DNA of 64,000 nucleotides from Isoetes taiwanensis (lineage: Eukaryota; Streptophyta; Lycopodiopsida; Isoetales; Isoetaceae). Both the position numbers and the translations under genes were made by a program. The stretch lies in assembly GCA_021234155.1 (NCBI GenBank), contig JAJEKV010000018.1, positions 15,384,925 to 15,448,924 of the forward strand. The letters are read 5' to 3'. The notes beneath the pieces were generated by a model that worked only from the letters and a program-made list of their open reading frames with translations, searched no databases and was not told the DNA's origin. Positions 1 through 11,274 of this stretch are shown here, piece by piece (position 1 is the first letter of the stretch; every line of letters begins with the position of its first letter).

Positions 1-399
1 CAAAAACTGCCTTAGGTTCACAACTATTCTCGAAGAGATGAATAATTTTGAGCTGTGTCTTCCTTAGTTGTTTGTGCAATTGCCATCGTAAGCATTGCTA
101 GAGATATCAACATCCTGCAAAATTTTTTTGAACCTGCATAGAGAATACTACAGAGAATACTTTAGCATTAACGTATTTTGAGCAGCACATATGCAAAAAC
201 TTTCCAAGAACATGACAAATGCTAGCAAGGTAGTATGTAAATTCGAGCCTGGACAAAGGAAAGCAAGCCATTGCATAACTTAAAGCAATGAATTCCATGG
301 TTTAACAGTGTGGAATTAAGCTTAGAACAAACGAGAGAGAGCACAAATGAAAAATAGAAGATAAGATAATGCTTAGAAGGATAAGAGGTGAAATTTCAC

Positions 400-554
400 C
401 TGGAAGTATAGCTCATTCTTGAAAGGATGACCTTTATAAAATAATCTGTAATCCAACGCATTGTACCCCTTGCTTCATCAAGCAATCCAGCTTTTTCAAG
501 AATTCTCCATGCTAGAACTGTGGCTACAAAAGCCATTGCAAAACCAAACTTCAC
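400..554 (-). pseudogene. Glycosyl hydrolase family 9 (endoglucanase) exon fragment
   Basis: Read on the minus strand from 554 down, the frame gives VKFGFAMAFVATVLAW followed by a helix-like stretch and MRWITDYFIK. This matches the GH9 signature just after the DAGD motif (family form DNVKFGFPMAFT...LSW, then RWGTDYLLK). GH9 enzymes are beta-1,4-glucanases acting on cell-wall glucans. Only about 50 residues are present. The catalytic DAGD is not there: the upstream sequence belongs to a different family (GDSL, next entry). A possible splice donor (GTGAAA) follows at 399, but I see no later GH9 exon down to position 1. I infer a captured or relic fragment, not a working gene. The family call rests on motif recognition only. 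Confidence 0.6.
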
Positions 555-713
555 GCGGTGTCCCCACGATTGAAAACACCGCCTGGATTAGTGCCTAGTA
601 TCAAATTGCGGGAAGTTTGCCTTCGTCGTAGTTGCCAAATCGTTGTTATTTCCAGGATCTACTTGCGAATCCCCAAATACAAACAGAGCTGGTGTGGCAG
701 CATATGTACTCAT
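555..713 (-). pseudogene. GDSL esterase/lipase N-terminal fragment
   Basis: From an ATG at 711-713 (minus) the frame reads MSTYAATPALFVFGDSQVDP and continues GNNNDLATTTKANFPQF. This is block I of the plant GDSL esterase/lipase family: FGDS carries the nucleophilic serine and GNNN.L...KANFPP follows. A stop (TAA, 588-590) interrupts it. Past the stop the frame reads PGGVFNRGDT, resembling the family's PTGRFSNG. Homology ends at about 555, where GH9-like sequence begins without a gap. The usual signal peptide is not in frame before the ATG, although a short hydrophobic stretch lies upstream in another frame. Intact GDSL lipases are about 350 residues and secreted; this is a relic. Confidence 0.65.
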
Positions 714-2472
714 TGTCCAGAGAAACAAAAAACGAGTGCCATCTTAGCTTCCACCCCCATCACAAAAAATCTAACTTCAGCTCATTCTTTTTAGATTAGG
801 TAGACCTACATTTGAGATTGGATGTAAAAGACAAAATCACAATCCCGATAAATGATCTTGCTCCAATTTTACTGGAGATTGAGAGCCATTAGCTCAGATT
901 CGGCAAAAAAAATACCGAGACATAACTTAGCTTTAAAGGGTCCTTGGAACGGTAGTTGAGCTGGCTTGCCCGGCATTGATATGGATAGTAATAGAGCAAT
1001 AAACATGTACACATAATTTATGGCCTCCGTAAAAGAAACGAGGGAAGAAAGTTTACCTTGGTTTTGGTTCCGTGCCGGGACGGATTGACGATACACCTAA
1101 AACCCCATATCCGACCTTTCTACCGGTATAATGGCGAAGCTTTCAATGCTTCGCGTGGAGGGATCGCTGCCGTTGTTTGGGGTAGTTTTAAAACGTAAGC
1201 ATCTACAGTAAACTGAAGTCGAAATAGTGTTACGATCATGTGTATGCCAAAATCCGCAAAATCTAAAACTAGAGATATGTGTGCGGAACTCCCGAGCTCA
1301 CGGCCGCAGATGAAACCTCCCCGGCTCTCGGGTTGTAGGAGAAACCCCCAACTCGGATTTGCCCTAGAACTTTTATAAAGGCCCAAAACTTGATATCCGC
1401 CTTGACAAATCCGTTGCTTCAAATATGTTGCAAATCCATTGCTTCAAATCCAATATGTTGCAAATCCATTTGCTTCAAATCCGCCAACCCCAACAAAGGT
1501 TCATGGCCAAGCTTTAGGGCAAACGAGGCTTGCATGTTCAGCCCCTAAAATAAAAAGAGGGCTTTTGTTGTGAGCCCTTGGATGTTAGACCATTGAAAAA
1601 AAAAAAGCTAAATCAACGACTAAGAAATGGTGCACTCTAGATGTACGCATTAGTACATCTATTCGAATACGCCATGAAATCTTAGGAAAACCTTTGTGAA
1701 AAGCGTACAAAAACACAAAGAAAACCCCCTGTTATTATGCTACATATTAATGCAGTTCTAACTAACTTTTGCAGTGTCATTTTTCTACTATAACTTTTGA
1801 TCAAAAACTCCGATTCGAACACTATTTGTGGCAATGGATTCGTCTCCTCAAGATCTTTCTAATGACAACCCATTGTTATATCTTTTGGGATGTAAATATA
1901 TAAGAAAAGAACAAAAAACCATATTTTTTAAGGTTAACACATATGGCTTGTATTGAAATACATCATAACCATATATCACTTGAAAGATCTTTTCATTCTG
2001 CATCTAATGCAACAAACGCCGCAACATTTTCATGAGTAGATCAAAAGTTATAGGGAAAAAACGACAGCAATGAAGTTGTTAATGCTGCATTAATTGCAGT
2101 TTGATGTAGAGTAGTCATTCTATTGGAGGATTCTTATGGGGACAAAAGGAGATCTCAAATTACCTCTAATGGTAGGGTGTTGATCAAACTACATAGGATA
2201 ACGATATTGAGATAGGATAAAGATATTGAGGCTGTCGTAATGATTGGCTACCATTGGCGTACAAACTAGCCAAAATATCCTCCAAACCACTGTGGTTTCC
2301 TAAATACCTACACTACAGTATCAATCCCATTCCCAAATCTATTCTACGCAATTCACCATGTCTATCCATTTCTTCTGGAAACTCTAAGGAGGTACCAACA
2401 GTTCCTGCACATTGAAAGGACTTTTGAATGTCTCTTTTCGCTAAAGAACGTGATAATTGTCAGTGAAGAAAA
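714..2472. other. No gene recognised
   Basis: Minus-strand ORFs of 75 and 100 codons (869-1096, 1120-1422) match nothing I know. Around 1405-1480 a short phrase (TTGCAAATCCATTGCTTC and variants) is repeated three to four times. The rest is AT-rich sequence without clear splice-bounded exons. Confidence 0.6.
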
Positions 2473-2718
2473 TAGGCTGGGGCTAACCACATGCCTGTTC
2501 TGCTCTGTACACAAAAGCATTACCACGATACATGGGTCGCGCAGACAAACATTGCTTTGCAACAAATGAGATTACAAACAGTGGTAGTCTATCGGTTCAG
2601 TAGCATCTACAGGCTGGGGCTAACCACATGCCTGTTCTGCTCTATACACAAAAGCATTACCACGATACACTGGTCGCAGAGACAAACATTGCTTTGCAAC
2701 AAATGAGATTACAAACAC
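2473..2718. repeat. Tandem duplication, 137-bp period
   Basis: A block starting GGCTGGGGCTAACCACATGC occurs at about 2475 and again at about 2612. About 105 bases are nearly identical, with small differences such as TGTACAC/TATACAC. It creates two similar short plus-strand ORFs (from 2491 and 2628) that are shadows of the repeat, not genes. Confidence 0.9.
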
Positions 2719-4881
2719 TCTCTATTTATAGAAGCTGCTTTCTTATTCTAGGTGATAATGCAACGGAAACATTAAATTGCATGACATGCAGATATGTCCT
2801 TTTAAGCAAGGCGTTTGAACCAAAGAATAAAAACCACATACTGAGTACCTGATGCCAACATGGATATTGTAGCTTTCGAGTTCTAATTCATGTGCGTGAG
2901 ACTCCGTCAGGGTTTCATCCAACTTCAGGGTCATCCACGACTACATAACTTATCATGCAACCTAAATTACCATGCATAATGATAATGGCTAGCATAAACG
3001 TATAGAAATCGCCTCGGAAGAGTAAAAATATTTGTTGAGAAAGAATCTTATAAAGAAAAAATTCACCTTAATCAAAATATTAAGGTGGAGAAGAGAAAAG
3101 CATACAGTCCTGAACCATTTTTTGTTGTGCCAAATGTGATGTGCAACCCATTGGATGTCGCTCATTTGTGCTTTCCTCTATCTCTATGTCACTGTAGCAA
3201 CTTAGAATAAGATACAGCTTTTAATCATAAAAACTTCAACATGCTGGACCAACATATTTTTATAGAAAATTACACGAGCCAGCATATTATTTGTTGAATT
3301 TATGAATAAAAAAAGATCAAAATTCACACTGCCATTGTCAAGATAACTATTTATTTCTGACTATTCGATCCCTGAATATTCGATCCTATAGAAATACAAT
3401 GCAAAATCACAACAAAGCAATCATAGGTTGTTATTATTGCTAAGATATCGTCCCAAACGTCACAACTACATAGAAAACTCTTCCCTTTATGATAGTCCTC
3501 CTGTATTATCCAACTACTTTGCATCCACTCAAAAGTACACAGTTTCATGCATAAAACCACGACCAGGCCCATCAGTTTCATGAGGCCATTCCCATTACTT
3601 GTTCAACTTGAGATTGACTTCATTTCATCTCCCTTAAAATATTGCATGTGCATCCTGAAGATATCTGTAAAAGATGTAAAGCAAATTGTTTTGTAGAGCT
3701 CTGGACATTAAAACATCTAGATGTTCAAATAGAAGCTATTTTAATTAGGGAAAGAATAGACCTACTTGCCAATTCCATGAAGGTATCCCCCATTTTTCTA
3801 ATCTTTATAGATATTTGTGAGAAAACTCTTGGAGTGTCTCAACTCACGTATTTTGTAAACCGAGTGATCTGATGATATCTACAATTAGCTCTTGTCGGCA
3901 TTAATCAGTGCCTTGGTATTTGTTAATTTCTTTCGATATCATCTGACACCCATGGAAACATCCATAAAATGCTCCTAGGATATGACAAACAACTGGAACC
4001 CTGGTGCACCTGGTGCATATAAACTATTATAGTTCCATGCCGCTCTTACTTTAGGGGCATGTTATAATATAGAAAGCTAATTTGTGTGGGTCACCTGGGA
4101 GAACAATAAAATATTGATACAAGAAATTTATCGCGGCGGCCAAGGCCGCCGCGAACATTTCTCTTTACTATCAAACGAGTATTAGGAGGACGAGTAACCG
4201 ATTGTGAGCATTAGTTTGAGCAGTAGCATGAGCACGTTGACGGGTGTTCAATGACAACTTCACATACAACCCAATTCATTAGCCTAGGATGGACAATTTT
4301 AGATATTTAGTTTCAAATTTGCAAATATGAAATACTCATTCATGTTTGTCAATAAGAATTGGGGCATAAAGAAGATGATCATTATAAACATTAGCATCTT
4401 GCAAAGGTCTCAGTTTCGTTATACACACTTCTGCAAAGATGAAAGTGCAGCAATGTATACATTTGCAAGGCATTTGCATAGGTCTCAAATTTGTTATACA
4501 CAAATGCACACATTATCACTGACTGCACAATTCCCGTCCACTAAATTAGGGCCCAGCAAGACAAATCCGACCTGCAAGGGAAAACAGAGAGCACGCTATC
4601 CAAAAACATAGCCACGCATTGATCCACACACTAGGTTCTGCGCAACAGAAAAGGTTAGCCTGTTGTGTCAAACTTTAATGTCAAATACTTTTCAAATAAT
4701 TCAAACAAATGCAATTATATCTGGGGCGAAGAATACCAGTATGTTTACCTTGCTGTTCTTAAGGCATGTGCTGCAACATCAAATATTACAGGCACAAAAC
4801 ATTCATGACCAACGATCCATGATCCACACTTTCTCTACAGATGAAGCAAGCAAAGAAATCTTGCTTACAGAATCCAGCTGG
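2719..4881. other. No gene recognised
   Basis: AT-rich non-coding sequence with several ORFs under 95 codons, none resembling a family I know. The only notable structure is the GC-rich palindrome at 4131-4154, listed separately. Confidence 0.55.
4131..4154. repeat. GC-rich perfect inverted repeat
   Basis: TCGCGGCGGCC, then AA, then GGCCGCCGCGA: two 11-base arms with a 2-base centre and no mismatch. It stands out in surroundings that are mostly A and T. No element end or gene is visible beside it. Confidence 0.9.
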
Positions 4882-5021
4882 AAATTGGTAATCAAGGGAT
4901 CCAGAATCTCAAACAAATCTGACAGATTTAAGATGTAGCTAAGATCAAAACAAATTGATAATCAACGGAACCACAATCTCAAACGAATCTAACAGATTTA
5001 AGATGTAGCTAAGACAGAAAC
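4882..5021. repeat. Two-copy tandem repeat, 70-bp period
   Basis: A block containing ACAGATTTAAGATGTAGCTA is present twice, 70 bases apart, with about eight differences. No coding role is seen. Confidence 0.85.
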
Positions 5022-5024
5022 AAA

Positions 5025-7336
5025 TAAGAAACTTGAGAATCTTTGACAAAAAATCTCCGATAGTTGGTCCTCTGCTTGCAGAAAGTGTTGCACTTCCAAA
5101 CTACAAAACATTATATCCAAATAGGTGCATTACTTTATGTTCAATTATTGCCCAATCAGGTACCGGCTGCAAAATCTTCTAATCCAACCCTTCTCAAGAG
5201 CCACATGTCTTGTACTTGTTAAGCATGTCTAGTAGAGGGCATTGGTGATCACAAAACGAAAGACACCAAATCGAAGGATGTAGAAGGAATGATGGACCAA
5301 GGGTTTCTAAAACATCCATCTAAGCTAGAGAAGCTATGCAGGCATAATATAAAATTTGTCCTCATAATCCAACTTCGAATGTTGGCAGAACAGATCTAAG
5401 AAACAAATTAAAAGACGATCATTGTATCAAATGTCTTGGTGCATCAAATCTGGCAAAAAGCTGATAGAGATGAACAGCCACATAGAAAATGCATTCCCTG
5501 AACCTACATGCAAAATGTGAAAAACTTGCACAATATAAACATGCGAACTTTAAACTCAGGAACTTTAATGTAGATCCAGTGTATCGCTCAAACCAGTTAT
5601 GGCAGCAAAAAATGATTCATCATCAGGAACATATCAAATATAAAATAAAATATTTACACCAGTCAATAGATTTCCAGTGCAACTACGGCATTGATTGGGT
5701 ATACCGCTAGCATATTAACCAAATCAGGCAAGAAACTTACGAGCATATTTTTCTAAGAGTTGAAGCAGCAAAGATCTCGTCATAGGCAATCATTTGGTGG
5801 TCCCGAATACGTGCAGAACAGCTTCTACTTCCTTATTCTAGAATGTCTTTAATAAGCCAGTAACCATCTCCTTCAGAATCCCAAAAGGAGATTTTACAGT
5901 TTAAGGATGTGGTTGTAGAGACATTTTCCTAACTACTGGCTTTGTGCAAAAAATCCTCTGCAAACAAAAATCAAGAACGTGGTAAGAACCTAGAAAGAAG
6001 CACCAAAATGCAGCACAGAAAAGAGAATACCTCAAAAGCTGTTGTGTAGCATGATTTCCGGCCAAATGAAGGCCTCCATAAGCAAGTCCGTTGGCAAAAC
6101 AGACCTTATTCCACAATATGGCCTCGGCTATCTTGCAAATCCGGTCCTCTGCCAGGGAAGCCGCGTTTTTCAGCAATAAGACTAAGATTTGGGAGGCAAA
6201 AGACTGTAATCATGAAAAGGATGAGGGAAAATAGAGAAAAGGAACGACCCATTCTTGCAGTCGATCCTGGTCAGAAACATTTTGAGCTTCGTTGCACAAA
6301 AAAATGCAAGTATTTTATGCCATTTCTTAGGCTCTAATTACCTAAAAAAAAAGAATCGAAATCATTTTTGAAAAGCTTGCATCGAAAACTACGGAATCGA
6401 AATAATTTCTAAGAAGTCTTCTGTATGAATAACTTAGCAGAAAGAGAAACCACAATAGACATACCTTCTTCGCCCTTGAATCCAACCCGGTAGTTAAAGA
6501 AAGCTATTTACATAGCAGAGGTCGGATTGGCAACGGCTTCAGCTTCAAAGTGATTCAGGAAAATACTGCGATGAACGTGGCGCCAAAAGCAGCTGCGGAT
6601 GCTGCTCAGAAAAACGTGGCAGTTAAAGGAAGAAATAGATTGCGGCGTAGAAAAAATCGAAAGGAACAAAAATGGAAAATTAGAAACTGAATTATATATG
6701 TTGTGATAACCTCTCATCTAACCTTACTCACATAACATATGATTGCATGCGTCAAAAAGTTTCACCCTATGTCAAGATTTTATCCTTGCCAACCAGTTTT
6801 TGAACCAATCCATCCACCCAGAATGGTGACTAAAAGGAGAACACCAACGAACCCACTTGTGTTAAAGGACTGTGTCACTGCACGATCTGCAAAAAAGTCA
6901 TAGAGATAAACCTTATGCTATATTACAAAGAACTTGAGTACAAGCCACCTTTTTATTCGCAAACAAAGCATCCATGACACAAGCATAGCTAGAATACCAG
7001 CACATAGGTGAATAATAACCTATGTTCCAAAAATGGGTCTATTAACCAGCCATTGTGGCAGCTTCTACGCCATGCCATCCAAAAAGACACTTAGATGTAC
7101 AAATCTAGCTCTGCCAAAATAAAAAATTATTCTGAAGGTTTATCGGTGCAATGAAATTTGTAAACAATTGTGCATTACACTAAGGCCATGTACCACTAAG
7201 GCCATGTAGCACTAACTTAATGGCATCCTGAGGGATGGGCCAGAATACATTGTCATATGCAACAAATTGAGGATAAGTCTACATTGTATTTATGTTAGAT
7301 ACAACAACTGACCAGGGCAGACTTCTTTAAATCGCC
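5025..7336. other. No gene recognised
   Basis: One minus-strand ORF of 91 codons (5901-6176) has a balanced composition that might be an exon, but I do not recognise it. The phrase GCAAATCCGG inside it recurs in the repeats at 37.6 kb, which points to mobile DNA. Nothing else is supported. Confidence 0.5.
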
Positions 7337-8005
7337 TTAGATTATTGTGTCCAGTCGCAAAAATGAGAAATAATGGCCCCCACCAAGTTTTGCATAAATA
7401 ATGGGATTTAAACCCACAATTACAGCCTCTCTACAGGAAAAACGTCTAGAGCCTCCAAGGGCACAATTTACCACAAACTTGTGGTAAGGGAGAGCCTCCG
7501 CTCCGCTCAACCCTTCTATGTGTGCCTTCAGAAGAGCGCGGTGTGACATGTGCATGCTTATTTCGTGCCGCCTCTTTAAACTGACTCGCTGCCATCCCTC
7601 ATTCATCATTTCCCGCCTTTCTTGTGTCTCTTGAATGACTTGCAATCTATGACGCACCTCGTCATCAAATGGCTGATGTTGGGCAGGAGGTGAAGTGATT
7701 GATTGAATAGGCCTGGAGGACACAACAGGAAGACATGAAGGCACATGAGCAACAGTAGGATGTGTAGTCATAGTAGAGGTGAAAGTGGCAGGTGCAGTAG
7801 AAGAAAGAACAGGCTTCAAGGGAGAAGCAAGGCGGTAAGCAGCAAAAGTATCAATATAAGGGAACATCTTACCTAACTCAGGACCATTGAGCAAAGATAG
7901 ATGATATCTAAAGAACAGAGGGCCACTCCTAACCATAACAGACTCTGGTAATGAAGCAGAAATAGGCAGAGATACACAAATGCGAGGACCATTGCTTTGA
8001 GACAT
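7337..8005 (-). CDS. Unrecognised 222-residue ORF
   Basis: This is one of the longest uninterrupted ORFs in the window (ATG at 8003-8005, stop at 7337). The first half is rich in Pro, Ser and Thr (about residues 60-110). The second half is charged and probably helical (about 115-165, many Arg, Glu and Gln: QVIQETQERREMM). I see no catalytic motif, zinc finger or membrane segment. The segment around its 3' end (about 7427-7490) is repeated in diverged form at 8680-8740, beside the inverted repeat at 8.2-8.7 kb, so the ORF may belong to a mobile element. It could be the N-terminal part of a gag-like protein or a single-exon host gene; the sequence does not decide. Confidence 0.35.
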   Translation of the reverse strand: MSQSNGPRICVSLPISASLPESVMVRSGPLFFRYHLSLLNGPELGKMFPYIDTFAAYRLASPLKPVLSSTAPATFTSTMTTHPTVAHVPSCLPVVSSRPIQSITSPPAQHQPFDDEVRHRLQVIQETQERREMMNEGWQRVSLKRRHEISMHMSHRALLKAHIEGLSGAEALPYHKFVVNCALGGSRRFSCREAVIVGLNPIIYAKLGGGHYFSFLRLDTII

Positions 8006-8187
8006 GACACATTAGCTGAACATTATATCAGGGAGATTGAGAAACATGCGATTGAGAAAGAAAGCTCAGGCCTGTGCTCGTGCCACTCATGTTGTAATAC
8101 CCTATGTTGTAATACCTTATGAATGCTTTGCGGAAAAAATTTGTTTGTCTTGATGTTATTGTGCTTTTTAGTAATTAATATTTAGGC

Positions 8188-8680
8188 CCATAAAGTTTAC
8201 CTATGTTTGCTTTAGTTAGGGCCCGAAGGGCCCAAAAGTTTTTTTAATATAACAATCAACACACAACTACCATTAACATTATTAACACAAACCATTGCAT
8301 TTAACACATTTAAATTAAAATCCCCCTTAAACCCCCTTTGGTTTGGGTGCATATTCACACGGGGGGTTACTCCGGGCAACGAGAGCTGTCGGATGGGCAT
8401 ATTTGCCCTTTATTCCAAGATCTGGACCGTACATAGCGATCCTCGTTTGTGGGGTATGCATGTACAAATTTTTGTATATTGTATATTAAAGTTTGCAAAA
8501 TACTATAAGGTTTAAGAGAATGTACTTAATGGTGTTAATTTCGTACATGTATTGTAGATATATTTTTGGAGCTCTTGCTGCCCTACGTAACCCCCCGTGT
8601 GAATATGCACCCAAACCAAAGGGGGTTTAAGGGCTTCTCTAAAGGAAAAATTTAGGCAAACATAGGTAAACTTTATGGGC
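8188..8680. repeat. Imperfect long inverted repeat (foldback)
   Basis: The left arm holds GCCCATAAAGTTTACCTATG (from about 8188) and a 45-base block around CCCCTTTGGTTTGGGTGCAT (8326-8370). The right arm holds the exact reverse complements at 8656-8680 and 8585-8630. The left arm carries about 100 extra bases between its two blocks. The spacer is about 210 bases. A short direct duplication (GGGCTTCTCTAAAGGAAAAA, 8632 and 8679) sits in the right arm. This is a MITE/foldback-like structure; a single-strand transcript would fold into a hairpin. Confidence 0.85.
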
Positions 8681-8721
8681 TTCTCTAAAGGAAAAATTTC
8701 TAGAGCCTCCAAGAGCATCAT

Positions 8722-10137
8722 TTAGCACAAACTTCATTTGTATATACCCCATGCAATTGTACTCTTGTATGACATGAAATAATTTCCTTACTGCTGCATC
8801 AACTTGGTGGCATTATCATCCAGGAATAGTAAGGGGCATTCATCACATTCTTACTAGAGAATCCGAAAACTAGGTCGTCTACCACTTATCAAGTATAGAC
8901 ATTATAGGCATTTCTCAGGGGCAAGATAATGAAATGGAGATTAAGTATCTAAATCATGCAAAACTAAGGCTACAAATTAACTGACAAACTCGTGCAATAT
9001 CCCACTAAACACTTGTCTATCCTCTCCATGTAAGATGCCTAGGCAATTCTAATCCTCAAAATTCATCAGGAAAAAAACAATAATCACCTTTTTATATTCA
9101 CCTTTTCCTTATTTCAAAACACAAAAGGGCAAGAGAAATTACAATTTCACCACTCTAGATCGTACAGTCCAAGTGTCTTTGCTCCAATACCATCCCTTTA
9201 GCTCAGCCAACTATAAAATCTAACTGCCCTTGAAATGCCCAAAACAATACAAAACAGTCCAACACTCCACCTATTCCTCCCACTAGTTGAGTTGCATATC
9301 AATGCCACATTTGACCTTTAGGTGATGGAAGCTAATTCTTACCTGATAGATATGATGAGAACAGGCAAGATGATATTTTTGCACTAGATATGATGAGAAA
9401 TCAGCTTTCCTACTGCAACAATGGGCTTAACCATTCTAAAGACACTAGGATATCTTAAAACCCTATCCTTACGAGAAGGCCTTGCTTTTTCTCTAGAATT
9501 ATAGATGGAGAATGCAAGTTAGCTAGCCATTGGCAGACTTGGAAAGCAATGCAAATACTTGGAAAGCAATGCAAATACCTGAGAGTCAAAAAGGCATATG
9601 TTCATGGATTTGGTCTATTGAAGCAATAGATGGTCAAAAGAGGCATGCTCTAGCTTGTACTACCATAATTTTTTAGCAAAAATTTGCTCGCCATCAGTAA
9701 CCAGCAAAGACAAAATTGTATTGCTATTTATATTAACATCTAATGAATCCGAGGTAAAGCACAGATATTACATGGATATGAAGATGCATCCAAAAGGATA
9801 AATAAAGGCTTATTAGAAGTATTTTTATGCAAAAGTGTTGCATGAGATATAAAGACATACTAAAATCGATACTTGAGCAGAGATATCTTGTTATGTTAAA
9901 TCGTCTGCTCTCGAACTTGAAATTTTGGGTCAACATCCATCATATAGCGATCACGTAGCATAATTCCATAAACACCAAATTGAATCCACATAGAGCATTT
10001 CTTGCACTGATCATCATTCCAAATATTTAGATCTTTCCCTGTCAAACAATAATTCAATTCCTTAGACAAATCGTAGAAGAAAAAAGTCAAACTAATAAAA
10101 GCAAAACGAACATTGTACCTTGCTTGCAAGAAGTCAC
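8722..10137. other. No gene recognised
   Basis: Low-complexity AT-rich DNA with short ORFs only. It lies just 3' of the gene-like exons that end at 10138, so part may be 3' untranslated or intergenic sequence. I see no poly(A) signal I would defend. Confidence 0.5.
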
Positions 10138-11274
10138 CTAAGCTTCAGAATTATATGCAGGATTTGCAGCTTCATCCCAAGGTACGAATGAAACCCCTGC
10201 ACACAAAAATGGAGGTGCATGCTCACTCCTCGGTTTGTATAGCTTTCCTCCATTTGCTGGATCTTGAATAGCCTTCGTGTTTGGCACCAGGCCAGTTATG
10301 AAGTCCAATCTCCCCTGCTTAGATGGATGGACCTGCATCTCCTGCTTGATCAATTGTAATTGATGAAGCAATTCGAACAATAATGTTTTAATAATGGGCA
10401 AGTATGCTTGAAAATAAAAACCGTTCTTCTACAACAGAAGATTATTGAGGCCCGAAATGATCTTATAGAGCAAGAGTTGTTAGGAAACAAAATTTACGGC
10501 TAGGTTTGTAATCTTACCAATGTATGCATGCTACCATCATCTGCAGCAGCGATCTGAAGACAGAAATTGTGGCAAAAGGCTCACGTAACATCTAAAAAGG
10601 GCATTTGCTTAGACTTACACATACTTATCTAAAAGACTTATGTTAGACTTACACCTACTTATCTAAAAGGTTTATCTTGAACAAAATGCAAATAAAAAGA
10701 CGTTGCATGTATAGTGGTGATATCTCAACACCAATAATGCTTTTGAGTTGTCGGACTTGCTGCAAGAGCATTGCACCTGCAAACAACAATAATAAAACCA
10801 TTCAACAACAATTATAGAAGTAGAACTTCTTGCTACATAATCACATTTATGAACATGAAATGCATCCTGGAGCTCAAGAGAAAGAACATGCAAGAACCAA
10901 AAGAAAATGCCGGAAGAAATATGTTAACATTTACAACCTTACATTTTCGAGAATATTAATCATATTCGCTCCATTGCCACAGTCAAGAATGGAAAATGCT
11001 GCTTTAGGTCTCCCTTTGCTTTCGGCTAACAAAACCACTGGACAATAACTTAGCCATTCACCAATTTGAGCCCTGAGATGCAGCTCAACAATGTTCAAAA
11101 AAATGATAGCGAAGAACCGAAATAAAACTTGCAAATCTCTGGAGTATCTTACATCCTGATTTCTCTTCCTTGCACAACTGCATCTGTTGTATCCTGTCTA
11201 ACAGATTGATGCTCCAAATGATAGTCCGAAATGGCAGCATCCATCTGCTTGTAGAAATGAAATAATGCTTCAGC
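10138..11274 (-). CDS. Unrecognised spliced gene, C-terminal exons
   Basis: Several minus-strand exons have good splice borders and protein-like sequence. Exon 11153-11274 (acceptor CTAG, donor GTAAGA) reads AEALFHFYKQMDAAISDYHL onward. Exon 10943-11072 (acceptor CTCAG, donor GTAAGG) joins it in phase and reads AQIGEWLSYCPVVLLAES then GRPKAAFSILDCGNG. A probable exon near 10680-10775 reads QVRQLKSIIG. A short exon at 10518-10553 reads IAAADDGSMHTL. The last exon holds EMQVHPSKQGRLDFITGLVP, then PPFLCAGVSFVPWDEAANP, and stops at 10138-10140. The charged helical start suggests a coiled coil. Upstream exons are not found and the ends of two internal exons are uncertain. I do not recognise the family. 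The consistent phase between exons makes a real gene or a young pseudogene likely. Confidence 0.5.

Noticed and set aside
107-298. 63-codon minus-strand ORF downstream of the GH9 fragment
   Set aside because: I looked for the next GH9 exon here; the residues show no GH9 motif.
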